Shown here one piece after another: positions 1 to 6,762 of a DNA stretch of 10,711 nt (position 1 is the first letter of the stretch; each line of letters begins with the position of its first letter). The DNA comes from Ignavibacteriales bacterium (GTDB lineage: Bacteria > Bacteroidota > Ignavibacteria > T3Sed10-11). The position numbers and the translations under genes are program-made. The DNA lies in assembly GCA_003560935.1 (NCBI GenBank), contig PWJF01000298.1:1-10711 (forward strand), given 5' to 3'. Under the pieces are notes generated by a model. It saw only the letters and a list, made by a program, of their open reading frames with translations. It had not been told where the DNA came from and searched no databases.

Positions 1-241
1 AAAAAGCACGGTCTTCCTCCGGCATTACCGGACGCCCGTCACCTTTTATTGAACGCACCGACTCATCGCTGTTCAATCCGACAAATAATACATCTCCCAT
101 CTCACGAGCTTGCGCCAGGTATTCAACATGTCCGCGATGCAGAATGTCGAAGACGCCATTGGTAAACACCGCTTTCTTCCCCTCATGGTGCAACGATTCG
201 CGGCGAGTTACCGCGTCGTCCAGTGAGAGAACCTCACCCAT
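1..241 (-). CDS. rfaE2: D-glycero-beta-D-manno-heptose 1-phosphate adenylyltransferase (N-terminal part, runs off the left edge)
   Basis: Cytoplasmic nucleotidyltransferase of the ADP-heptose pathway; it transfers AMP from ATP to heptose-1-phosphate to give ADP-heptose for the LPS inner core. The visible 80 codons from the ATG at 241 contain the family signature [16 protein letters not shown] at residues 27-42, including the nucleotide-binding HxGH motif (residues 35-38), then a strand ending in GLNSDESVR, all typical of the RfaE2/HldE C-terminal domain. The full protein would be near 160 residues, so about half is missing beyond the edge. Its ATG lies inside the end of rfaE1 (ATGGGTGA, 8 bases shared), so translation is probably coupled. 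In enterobacteria the two activities are fused as HldE; here they are separate genes in the same order. Identification is firm. Confidence 0.95.
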   Translation of the reverse strand, partial: MGEVLSLDDAVTRRESLHHEGKKAVFTNGVFDILHRGHVEYLAQAREMGDVLFVGLNSDESVRSIKGDGRPVMPEEDRAF

Positions 242-1274
242 ACCGTACGCTCTCTTTCGTCCCCACCTCTGAATCGTCCCGTTCAAACCGGAGCATAGTT
301 TCTTTCAAACGAACCGGGTCAATCGGAACGATACCGATATCCTCGCACACAACACCGCCGGCAAAGTTTGCTATTGCAGATGCCTCTCCGATACCGGCGC
401 CGGCGGTTAGCATCACCGTCAGCGTTGCGATAACCGTGTCACCCGCACCGCTGACATCCGCAACCGAGCGGGTCCGGGTCGGTACATGGTGCACAACACC
501 GCTCTTTTCGAAAAGCATCATCCCGTGTTCCCCGCGGGTGATAAGGACACTCTCTGCCCGGATCATATGCAATAGCTCACGACCGTATCGATCGAAATCG
601 CCGGTTGTGTGTAACTTCACACCGAATGCCTGCTCAAGCTCACGGCGATTAGGTTTAAACACGGTTACATCGCGATATTCAAAGAAATTCTTGAACTTCG
701 GATCGACCGTTAACAACTTGTTGTGATCGCGTGAGAGCCTGATAACTTCGGAAATAACGTTCCTTGTAAAGATACCTTTATTATAATCTTGAAGAATTAT
801 CCCGTCGATCCCGTCAATGTTATTCTGCAAAATATCGACGAGCCGTCGTTCGGCCGGGGCATCAAGATCTGCGGTGCTTTCCCGGTCAAACCTGACAACA
901 TGCTGACTATGGGCAATAACACGTGTTTTAATAGTGGTTGGTCGTGATGAATCAACATATAAGCCTTCGGAGGGAAAACCCGCATCGAGCAAGAGAGAAG
1001 TAAGGAGCTCACCGTTCCTGTCATTGCCGACAACGCCGATAAGGAAGGGCTCTGCTCCGAGCGAGGCAATATTATTTGCAACGTTCGCAGCACCACCCAA
1101 ACGTATCGATTCCGAATTAACTTCAACAACCGGCACGGGAGCTTCCGGCGAAACTCGTGAGACACTTCCCCAATAGTATTGATCAAGCATCACATCGCCG
1201 ATTACGGCAATACGTTTTCCCGTCGAATTACCGAACAGCTCAGTTATACGGTTTTCTCCGATGTTTGACTGCAC
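234..1274 (-). CDS. rfaE1: D-glycero-beta-D-manno-heptose-7-phosphate kinase (PfkB family)
   Basis: Phosphorylates heptose-7-phosphate at C1, the step before RfaE2, for ADP-heptose and LPS core synthesis in the cytoplasm. With the start chosen it has 346 residues. Visible landmarks: GDVMLDQY near residues 26-33, the sugar-binding [11 protein letters not shown] block at 58-68, and the PfkB signature DVSGAGDT at 273-280, whose Asp (D279) is the expected catalytic base. The frame stays open up to an ATG at 1322, but I place the start at the GTG at 1274. That codon has a strong GGAGGT Shine-Dalgarno 4 bases upstream, and the extra 16 residues match nothing in the family. The C-terminus has a short charged tail ([17 protein letters not shown]) instead of the fused transferase domain of HldE. 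It follows the GHL10 gene after 63 bases and overlaps rfaE2. Confidence 0.94.
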   Translation of the reverse strand: MQSNIGENRITELFGNSTGKRIAVIGDVMLDQYYWGSVSRVSPEAPVPVVEVNSESIRLGGAANVANNIASLGAEPFLIGVVGNDRNGELLTSLLLDAGFPSEGLYVDSSRPTTIKTRVIAHSQHVVRFDRESTADLDAPAERRLVDILQNNIDGIDGIILQDYNKGIFTRNVISEVIRLSRDHNKLLTVDPKFKNFFEYRDVTVFKPNRRELEQAFGVKLHTTGDFDRYGRELLHMIRAESVLITRGEHGMMLFEKSGVVHHVPTRTRSVADVSGAGDTVIATLTVMLTAGAGIGEASAIANFAGGVVCEDIGIVPIDPVRLKETMLRFERDDSEVGTKESVRYG

Positions 1275-1278
1275 GCCA

Positions 1279-1284
1279 ACCTCC
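1279..1284 (-). promoter_or_regulatory. Shine-Dalgarno of rfaE1 that fixes the GTG start
   Basis: GGAGGT on the minus strand, 4 bases before the GTG at 1274. No comparable site precedes the upstream in-frame ATG at 1322, so this site decides the start. Confidence 0.75.
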
Positions 1285-1337
1285 AGTATTAAAAATGTAG
1301 CGAAAACAATGTCAAAAAGCAATTTACCGGATTGTTT

Positions 1338-3095
1338 TTATCGTCTGAGGAGACGCTCGGTTACCCGGTCACCAATCTGCATAACACATAGCATAAACGG
1401 TTCTGTGAAATTCCCTGGAACCGATATAGTATGATACCCCGCATCGAGAAATCCTTCTATTATTGGATATTGTCTGCCGGTAAATTCGTCGATTATTCGT
1501 ACCGAAGAGGTAGCTCCGTGCTGCATATAAAATGTAAGATGATACAAATCCGGATCGCTCTGATCCGCTGTAAACGGTAGTACTATCTCACGGTTCAGAA
1601 TACGAGCAATCTCATCAATTTTATCCGACGAAGAATGTTCCGGTTCTCCATCATGACCGTTTAATGTCGTTACAAGATAATGATACTCCGAGCTTGCCGG
1701 ATTATATATTTCATCCGTAAATGATGCAGTTGTTGCAGGTAGAACCGCAAGCAAATGGTCGGGATTATTTGTATTAATGGGATACTTATCCGATCGATAG
1801 ATTATATATCGTTGCGGAGAATCAGAACCGCGATCTTCCTTTACCAGTAGATTATGGCTATTGTTTTTTTTCACCGCGAAACGAACGTGAGCAGGTAACC
1901 ATTCCGGTATACCGGTGGTATCGGATGCCTTCATGATATGTTTAGTCAAACGTCCGTTAACAAAATGATCCTGCCGATCTTTTTTCCACCGCATACCCGG
2001 CACCGCAACAGGTTTACTGTAGGCATGTACTGTTTGATTGTAGCTGCCGAGGTGATTGTATCGAAAGAGTACCTGTCCGGATATACCGAGCGCGCGAGTG
2101 ACCGAAATCTGGAAGTATAATTCACTGGAAATCTCCGGACGAAATATACCGATGCCGCCGTAAATATGTCGTCCATGTGCGCGTTTTGTCCAGTCGCTCA
2201 TAATGATATCGAACTTCGGATTGTGTGCAATGTTCCAGTATACCTGCGGAACAATGTAATCATGTATGCCTTCCCGCAGCCACTGTTCCGGATCCTGGTA
2301 ATAATCGAAATAGGCGGTCGGACCGGAAAATCCGGGCACAGATCGGTACACCCCGATCGGGGCTGAGCCGATCTTAAGCTCTGGTCTTATCGCAGTCGCC
2401 AGTTTATAAAACTCCCGGACGAAAAGTGTGATATTATCCCGCCTCCATTGGTGAATATCTTTGCCGTCTCCGAACCGGCGATATGCTATTTCATCGTCGA
2501 AATCGCGCCCGGGATAACGTATATGGTCGAAGTGTATTCCGTCAACCGGATACCGTTCGACAAGGTCGAGTGCAACCTTCATCAGATAGGTGTGCACGCC
2601 CGGCTCACCGGGATCGAGCCACCATTCGTCGCCGTACAATCGCGCCCATCCGGGATGACTTTCGAGAATATGTGCCGGCTCGCGATCATACGGTATCGGA
2701 ATTGCACCCCATATTTTATACACGTTGAACCAAGCATGTACTTCTATTCCCCGCTTATGTGCATGCTTGATGAGAAAAGCAAGCGGGTCCCATCCGGGAT
2801 CCTGTCCGGTTACTCCCGTCAGCTCGCGCGCCCACGGTTCAAACGACGACTTATAAAATGCATCGCCTCGTGAACGTGTCTGAAACATAATCGCATTGAA
2901 ATGGGCCGCGTGCAGGCGATCGATTATCTCAAGCAAACTACTCTTTTGCTTTTCGGGATCGTATGTATGAGGCCAATCAAGTCCGGCAAAGGTAGTCAGC
3001 CATACCGCACGGAACTCTTCCTCCGGCTCGGCTGCGAACATGAATGAATGTTGACACAATGTTATTATCAGTAAAGTAATCGTCAGGGTCCGCAT
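1338..3095 (-). CDS. Secreted GHL10-family glycoside hydrolase (DUF187, YngK/DigH-like)
   Basis: Predicted exported glycan hydrolase of 585 residues. Residues 1-22 form a signal peptide (MRT, hydrophobic core, cleavage near FAA). The domain begins at EFRAVWLTT (27-35) and continues with FNAIMFQTRSRGDAFY (66-81), GIEVHAWFNVYKIW (116-129) and DGIHFDHIRYPG (185-196), the hallmark acidic barrel segment of this family, to about residue 345. A fibronectin-III-like stretch follows (about 395-480). The last 80 residues end in a strand pattern (FMLCVMQIGDRVTERLLRR) resembling FlgD-type or Por-secretion Ig domains; that resemblance is my inference. The characterised relative DigH of E. coli cleaves denuded peptidoglycan glycans, but the substrate here could be another polysaccharide. 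The ATG at 3095 overlaps the end of aroB by 13 bases, suggesting coupled translation; an AAGGGA lies just upstream. Confidence 0.85.
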   Translation of the reverse strand: MRTLTITLLIITLCQHSFMFAAEPEEEFRAVWLTTFAGLDWPHTYDPEKQKSSLLEIIDRLHAAHFNAIMFQTRSRGDAFYKSSFEPWARELTGVTGQDPGWDPLAFLIKHAHKRGIEVHAWFNVYKIWGAIPIPYDREPAHILESHPGWARLYGDEWWLDPGEPGVHTYLMKVALDLVERYPVDGIHFDHIRYPGRDFDDEIAYRRFGDGKDIHQWRRDNITLFVREFYKLATAIRPELKIGSAPIGVYRSVPGFSGPTAYFDYYQDPEQWLREGIHDYIVPQVYWNIAHNPKFDIIMSDWTKRAHGRHIYGGIGIFRPEISSELYFQISVTRALGISGQVLFRYNHLGSYNQTVHAYSKPVAVPGMRWKKDRQDHFVNGRLTKHIMKASDTTGIPEWLPAHVRFAVKKNNSHNLLVKEDRGSDSPQRYIIYRSDKYPINTNNPDHLLAVLPATTASFTDEIYNPASSEYHYLVTTLNGHDGEPEHSSSDKIDEIARILNREIVLPFTADQSDPDLYHLTFYMQHGATSSVRIIDEFTGRQYPIIEGFLDAGYHTISVPGNFTEPFMLCVMQIGDRVTERLLRR

Positions 3096-4222
3096 GCATC
3101 CCTTTCTTTTGTGAACAATTTTCGGATCGATTGTTTAATATAATGTTCGTCGGGGGTTTCACCGAACGTCCCCTCGCCTATCGCATTGATGAGCGATAAG
3201 CGAAGCGAACCGGATCGTACTTTCTTATCGGTGAACATAGTTTGATAAATTTGGTGGTCGTCTATAATCTCCGGAAGCGGCGGCGGTGACAGCCGCATCA
3301 GCAGTGAACATAATCGCCGGGCATCTTCCTGAGGCAGACCGCAATGATTTACGGACATGTGAGCTTCCACCATCATCCCGTATGTGATCGCTTCACCGTG
3401 CGTAAGAACGGAATACCGTGTCAGCGCTTCAATTGCATGACCGACGGTGTGTCCGAAATTTAGAACCTCACGGTATCCTGACTCGCGTTCATCCTGCTCA
3501 ACAACCGATGCTTTTAGCGAACAACATCGCTCGATTATTTCCGGAAACAGCTTTATATCCGGCTTAAGAAGTGCATCAATATTGTCGGCGATCATTTCAA
3601 ACAACTCCTTATCAAGTATTGCGCCGTATTTTATAATCTCAGCCAGCCCGCTTCGCACCTCGCGTTCGGCAAGCGTTGTTAATGTTTTAACATCGATAAA
3701 CACGAAGCGAGGTTGATAAAAAGCCCCGATAAGATTTTTACCGTAGGGAAGATTGACACCGACCTTCCCGCCGACCGAACTATCTACTTGAGCAAGCAAT
3801 GTCGTCGGTACCTGCGCAAACGGCACCCCCCGGTAATATGTCGCGGCTGCAAACCCTGCAAGATCACCGACTACACCGCCGCCAACCGCAACGATAGCTG
3901 CATCCCGTCCGAATCCTGCTTCATGAAGTTTATCATAAACATTTCGTACGGTATCGAGCGTTTTATGTTCTTCACCGGAAGGAATTAAAATTGTATCCGG
4001 CCGGAAACCGAAATTCAGTAGTGAGGATTGTACGTGCGATGCATATAGATTTTGGACATTCGGATCGGTAATGACGGCGACGCGTTTGGGAAGGTGTAAC
4101 TCGGATGCAACGGATCCGAACATACTTAATATATCATGACCGGTAACAATGGGATAAGAAAACGCCGACGACCTTTCGTCTGCGGGAATATTGACCATGA
4201 ATTTCGAAAAAGATCTGTCCAC
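3083..4222 (-). CDS. aroB: 3-dehydroquinate synthase
   Basis: Second step of the shikimate pathway: converts DAHP to 3-dehydroquinate using NAD+ and a divalent metal. From the GTG at 4222 it has 379 residues, normal for AroB. Seen: SGEEHKT (82-88), the NAD-binding VGGGVVGD (113-120), RGVPFAQVPTTLLAQVDSSVGGKVGVN (131-157), and the three metal ligands E195 (GLAEIIKYG), H258 (LNFGHTVGHAIE) and H275 (THGEAITYGM), with the 63 and 17 residue spacings of the family. The start is uncertain. The GTG at 4222 has only an AGGA 12 bases upstream; the in-frame ATG at 4198 (MVNIPADE) has no Shine-Dalgarno but would also give a complete enzyme. It lies 9 bases after aroK and overlaps the GHL10 gene. Confidence 0.97.
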   Translation of the reverse strand: MDRSFSKFMVNIPADERSSAFSYPIVTGHDILSMFGSVASELHLPKRVAVITDPNVQNLYASHVQSSLLNFGFRPDTILIPSGEEHKTLDTVRNVYDKLHEAGFGRDAAIVAVGGGVVGDLAGFAAATYYRGVPFAQVPTTLLAQVDSSVGGKVGVNLPYGKNLIGAFYQPRFVFIDVKTLTTLAEREVRSGLAEIIKYGAILDKELFEMIADNIDALLKPDIKLFPEIIERCCSLKASVVEQDERESGYREVLNFGHTVGHAIEALTRYSVLTHGEAITYGMMVEAHMSVNHCGLPQEDARRLCSLLMRLSPPPLPEIIDDHQIYQTMFTDKKVRSGSLRLSLINAIGEGTFGETPDEHYIKQSIRKLFTKERDACGP

Positions 4223-4231
4223 GTCGTTCGT

Positions 4232-4798
4232 TTATCCTGTGATTCCGGTATTATCTTTATATATTTTATCTGCCAGTGCATTCAGCACTGACTCTACTAC
4301 AACGTCGATTGATTTTTGTGTTGTTTCAACTACCACATCCGCCAGGCGGTAGTACTCTTCACGTTGTTTTAAAAGCGCAGCAATTCTCTGGTGAAGATCA
4401 CTCTCACCAAGCGGTTCACCTTCGGTTCCCTGCAATAAGGGGCGATGTGAATGCTCCCGAAGCCTCGGGACTAATTCATCGGCGTCGGTCTTAAGATACA
4501 CCAGAATACCGCTTGCTTTTAGCTCGGGTATCAAGCCCTCGATAGTCACGGTTCCGCCGCCCAGTGCAAACACCGTTTCGTCGTCCTCGATAAACCGTTT
4601 CATATACCACCGTTCAAGCGATCGGAAACCCGGTTCTCCGGAGATCCGAAAAATATCCTCTATCGACTGCTCTTCCTGTCGTTCGATCTCTTCATCAAGA
4701 TCGACGAATAAGAAACCGAGGGCTTTCGCGACCAGCGGACCTATCGTACTTTTGCCGCTGCCCATAAACCCGGTGAGGAAAATATGTTTGCGTTTCAC
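4232..4798 (-). CDS. aroK: Shikimate kinase
   Basis: Transfers phosphate from ATP to shikimate (fifth step towards chorismate), a cytoplasmic P-loop kinase. Numbered from the second GTG, the 188-residue protein shows the Walker A GFMGSGKST (10-18), the shikimate-contacting D33-L-D35, R59 in EPGFRSLE, the GGG loop (80-82) and the lid HRPLL with R119; all expected catalytic residues are present. The frame also contains a GTG two codons upstream (4804). I prefer 4798 because a GGAG motif lies 8 bases before it but only 2 bases before 4804. The aroK-aroB order is common in bacteria and the genes are nearly contiguous. The protein is slightly longer than the usual 170-175 residues because of a C-terminal extension (KIYKDNTGITG). 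Confidence 0.96.
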   Translation of the reverse strand: MKRKHIFLTGFMGSGKSTIGPLVAKALGFLFVDLDEEIERQEEQSIEDIFRISGEPGFRSLERWYMKRFIEDDETVFALGGGTVTIEGLIPELKASGILVYLKTDADELVPRLREHSHRPLLQGTEGEPLGESDLHQRIAALLKQREEYYRLADVVVETTQKSIDVVVESVLNALADKIYKDNTGITG

Positions 4799-4806
4799 CT
4801 GCACGA

Positions 4807-4810
4807 CTCC
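4807..4810 (-). promoter_or_regulatory. Shine-Dalgarno of aroK
   Basis: GGAG, 8 bases before the GTG at 4798 and only 2 bases before the alternative GTG at 4804; it favours the downstream start. Confidence 0.55.
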
Positions 4811-4865
4811 GGTGATCGTTGTATGAAAATATTTCTGAAAGTACGAAAAAGTAGGATGAGTTTCA

Positions 4866-4893
4866 ATTATAGGGGTTAAAATCTGAAAACCAA
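4866..4893 (-). promoter_or_regulatory. Possible promoter for the aroK-aroB-GHL10-rfaE operon
   Basis: A perfect -10 hexamer TATAAT (4866-4871) lies 16 bases after TTGGTT (4888-4893, three of six consensus bases). It sits at the end of the barrel-protein gene and about 65 bases before aroK, where an operon promoter is expected. The weak -35 and the AT-rich background keep confidence low. Confidence 0.35.
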
Positions 4894-5598
4894 TGATAAG
4901 GAAAATGTGATTCCGTCAACGTTTATGCGGGAAGGTACTTCCTCATCCGGCAGGTTGAACGTCTCACCGTTGTATATAATCGAATTCTGAGTGAACCGGT
5001 TACGTGTTTCGATATCGGGGTCACGGAACTTCATCTCACCCCGTATACCGATACGCCGGTGAAAATAGTAATCGATACCGCTGACGACATGTATACCCGG
5101 ATATATCGATCGCTCAAGCGATTCGGAACGTGCGCCGCCTATTTCGTACATTCTCCTTCCCAGATACACTCCCGCTCCGCCGCCGATATAGAACTGAAAG
5201 CTTTCACTGCTAACTGGTATTAAAAAATATCCGGTGAGTTCTATCGGTATGATATGGTAGCCGTCAATGGTTGGAACATGAAAAGTCTCATCGTCTATCT
5301 CGTACCGTGTGAAGAAGTCTCCTGTTTTTTGCAGATATTCAACTGTAAAACCGAGTATCAAACTGAGACTGGGTATACCGTACCTGACATCGGCTCCGTA
5401 ACCGAAGATATGATCGAGCGAGTTATACCGGCTGCGTGCTATTTCATCGGCTGCTTCCGGTGATGGGAATAACCGCGACGAGGATGTGTATAATCCTTTC
5501 ACGCTGAACGTGCGTATTCGATCCTGTGTATAAACATCGAACACACCCAAAATGAAAAGGCAGGCCGATAGAAGTATTTTGATCGATAGAGATTTCAT
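4876..5598 (-). CDS. Small outer-membrane beta-barrel protein, function unknown
   Basis: A 240-residue exported protein. Residues 1-25 from the ATG at 5598 form a signal peptide (MKSLSIKILLSACLFILGVF, cleavage near YTQ). The rest is alternating amphipathic strands with aromatic girdle residues, a Gly-rich strand FYIGGGAGVYLGRR, IDYYFHRRIGIRGEMKF, and a final strand LSLVFRF. The terminal Phe is the typical BAM-recognition ending of outer-membrane proteins. Its size suggests eight to ten strands, as in OmpA/OmpW-like barrels, but I recognise no specific family. The frame extends to a GTG at 5622; I prefer 5598 because the signal peptide begins there, although neither start has a clear Shine-Dalgarno. 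It lies between the hydrolase gene and aroK, with no obvious functional tie to either. Confidence 0.8.
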   Translation of the reverse strand: MKSLSIKILLSACLFILGVFDVYTQDRIRTFSVKGLYTSSSRLFPSPEAADEIARSRYNSLDHIFGYGADVRYGIPSLSLILGFTVEYLQKTGDFFTRYEIDDETFHVPTIDGYHIIPIELTGYFLIPVSSESFQFYIGGGAGVYLGRRMYEIGGARSESLERSIYPGIHVVSGIDYYFHRRIGIRGEMKFRDPDIETRNRFTQNSIIYNGETFNLPDEEVPSRINVDGITFSLSLVFRF

Positions 5599-5622
5599 TG
5601 CACTGCAGAAATCATTATTCAC

Positions 5623-5628
5623 ATTATA
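5623..5628 (-). promoter_or_regulatory. Possible -10 element upstream of the barrel-protein gene
   Basis: TATAAT on the minus strand, 25 bases before the ATG at 5598, within the 65-base AT-rich gap after the hydrolase gene. No convincing -35 is visible, and AT-rich sequence produces such hexamers by chance. Confidence 0.25.
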
Positions 5629-5663
5629 TATCTAAAATATACAAAATTATTTTAAAGAATCAG

Positions 5664-6425
5664 CTATTTCAAAAATTCCTTCACAATTTCGAGCAACCGG
5701 TCCGGTGCATCGGAATGTATCCAGTGTCCCGCATCCGGGATTGTTTCTATCTCCACTTTTTGAAATATCTCCTTAATCATCTTTACATCATCATCGGTTA
5801 TATATGAAGAACGCTCTCCTTTGATAAATAACGTTGGGGCGGAAATCGTTCCATCTATTTCCGGACCGGAAACAATCGCCTGATAATTTTCCTTGATTGC
5901 TTTCACATTGAACTTCCAGCGGAAACGATGATCGTCATCGCGGGTGATGTTCTTTAATAAATATTGACGAACGGCGGGATCGGGCACATATCGCTCGAGC
6001 GCTTCGTCGATCTCGTTCCGACGTGAGAATTGCCATGGATCGACCGCCTCGAATGCTTTAAATAGTGAATCGTGCCGCGGCTCGTAATCACGCGGCGCCA
6101 TATCGACAACGATTAGTTTATTGATCATTTCCGGACGATGCGCGGCAAACTGCATTGCTGTGGTTCCTCCCATTGAATGACCGAGTATGTGCGCCGTATC
6201 GATGTTTTGTTCGTGCATAAAGAGATATAGATCGTTTGCAAGATCGTTATAGGTATGGCTATCATGGTGAGGTGAACGGCCATGATTGCGTTGATCGACT
6301 GCATAAACATTATAGGTATCGCTTAGTTTTTTACCGATGGTGTACCAGTTATCGAGCGCACCAAACAATCCGTGCAGGATAATGAGCGGATAACCTTCAC
6401 CGAATGACTGGAAATGTAACTGCAT
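5664..6425 (-). CDS. Alpha/beta-hydrolase, YbfF-type esterase
   Basis: Cytoplasmic serine hydrolase of 253 residues, close to the length of E. coli YbfF (about 254), an esterase on short acyl and acyl-CoA-like esters whose cellular role is unclear. Seen: the oxyanion motif LHGLFG (17-22), VDQRNHGRS (43-51), the nucleophile elbow GHSMGG with S84, an acid D108 in VVDMAP, and H234 in AGHWIH. Placing the acid after strand 6, 24 residues beyond the nucleophile, is characteristic of the YbfF subgroup. The frame is open for 21 more codons to 6488, but that extension would start in the terminator U-tract and is unlike the family. The ATG at 6425 is therefore chosen, with a weak GGA 7 bases upstream. 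The gene begins a new transcription unit just after a strong terminator. Confidence 0.88.
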   Translation of the reverse strand: MQLHFQSFGEGYPLIILHGLFGALDNWYTIGKKLSDTYNVYAVDQRNHGRSPHHDSHTYNDLANDLYLFMHEQNIDTAHILGHSMGGTTAMQFAAHRPEMINKLIVVDMAPRDYEPRHDSLFKAFEAVDPWQFSRRNEIDEALERYVPDPAVRQYLLKNITRDDDHRFRWKFNVKAIKENYQAIVSGPEIDGTISAPTLFIKGERSSYITDDDVKMIKEIFQKVEIETIPDAGHWIHSDAPDRLLEIVKEFLK

Positions 6426-6455
6426 AATGCGATCCGTGCGCTGTGATCTTTGGTA

Positions 6456-6461
6456 ACTATA
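6456..6461 (-). promoter_or_regulatory. Possible -10 element for the YbfF-type hydrolase
   Basis: TATAGT (five of six consensus bases) lies 30 bases before the ATG at 6425. The only room for a promoter is the 61 bases between the terminator U-tract and the start codon, which supports a site here. The best -35 candidate, TTCCTA 18 bases upstream, is poor. Confidence 0.3.
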
Positions 6462-6486
6462 ATGTAAGATTTTATCCGGTAGGAAC

Positions 6487-6569
6487 AAAAAAAAATCACG
6501 GCGCCGGCGTCTATTGTTTTGGGGAGTACATCAGGGGAGTTATCACAGGCTAGAGCACCGGCACCGTGA
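6487..6569 (-). terminator. Intrinsic terminator with a long loop
   Basis: On the minus strand the arm CACGGTGCCGGTG (6556-6568) pairs with CGCCGGCGCCGTG (6497-6509). All 13 positions pair in RNA, two as G.U; an outer A-U pair (6569 with 6496) adds a fourteenth. Nine T residues follow directly (6495-6487). As plus-strand RNA the two G.U positions become C/A mismatches and no U-tract follows, so the element works in the minus direction. An inner UCUA/UAGA helix extends the stem past a one-base bulge. The remaining loop of about 37 bases is much longer than usual and contains two ACUCCCC copies. It closes the transcript from the aminopeptidase gene, or from an independent small RNA, and insulates the hydrolase gene. 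Confidence 0.85.
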
Positions 6570-6627
6570 ATTTATGTATTGCTTTGAGAATTTTTTCGTA
6601 TACTTCCCTTACCCTGTTAGTGTGATC
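6487..6627 (-). ncRNA. Candidate small RNA ending in the long-loop terminator
   Basis: Hypothetical transcript of about 140 nt between a promoter-like element (6634-6662) and the terminator. No open reading frame of note lies in it. Its most structured part is the terminal hairpin, whose exposed loop carries two ACUCCCC motifs (plus-strand GGGGAGT at 6521-6527 and 6534-6540). These are complementary to GGGGAG/GGAG-type Shine-Dalgarno sequences, a layout known in some regulatory small RNAs that bind ribosome binding sites. I recognise no Rfam family (not 6S, SRP, tmRNA or RNase P). The simpler alternative is that it is the 3' untranslated region of the aminopeptidase mRNA, from which a 3'-end-derived RNA could also be released. 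Confidence 0.3.
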
Positions 6628-6633
6628 ACATAT

Positions 6634-6662
6634 ATCATACGGTTTTATTTTGATATCCGCAA
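6634..6662 (-). promoter_or_regulatory. Promoter-like element inside the 6426-6762 gap
   Basis: TTGCGG (6657-6662) and TATGAT (6634-6639) are separated by exactly 17 bases. The -10 matches five of six consensus positions and the -35 only three. An A/T-tract-rich block (6674-6695) lies upstream, where an UP element could act. The predicted start, near 6627, falls inside the 10-base palindrome TGTGATCACA (6621-6630). The remaining upstream part of this 337-base gene-free stretch (6696-6762) is AT-rich with no feature I can name. Confidence 0.3.
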
Positions 6663-6762
6663 GACCTTCCGCCAAAAATTTTTCAAAAAAAATTTCAACC
6701 AATAGTTCACAAAATTGAGCAATAATTCAATGTAATTTGCGAATTTTGACGGGTAATCAAAT

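Noticed and set aside
223..726. Plus-strand open frame of 167 codons opposite rfaE1
   Set aside because: It is antisense to a clearly conserved kinase gene, has Ser/Thr/Pro-rich low-complexity composition, and shows no recognisable domain. Other plus-strand frames such as 2448-2873 and 8020-8319 are shadows of the same kind.
1288..1315. TTGACA (1310-1315) and TTTAAT (1288-1293), 16 bases apart, in the gap before rfaE1: a good-looking promoter
   Set aside because: The -10 ends only 3 bases before the Shine-Dalgarno (1280-1284), so transcription would start inside or beyond the ribosome binding site. It cannot serve the GTG start unless that mRNA is leaderless, and the operon structure already explains expression.
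1275..1322. Extended N-terminus of rfaE1 from the ATG at 1322
   Set aside because: No Shine-Dalgarno, a sequence unlike the family, and a well-placed GGAGGT further downstream before a GTG.
3030..3095. Lipoprotein signal (ITLC) in the GHL10 protein
   Set aside because: Leu directly before Cys does not fit the lipobox, and a normal signal-peptidase I site near FAA follows.
6621..6630. TGTGATCACA as a CRP/FNR site
   Set aside because: CRP sites need a 6-base spacer between TGTGA and TCACA; here the half-sites touch.
6710..6748. Inverted repeat CAAAATT...AATTTTG just after the aminopeptidase stop, as a first terminator
   Set aside because: Seven nearly all A/T pairs around a 25-base loop, with no U-tract; too weak compared with the terminator at 6487-6569.
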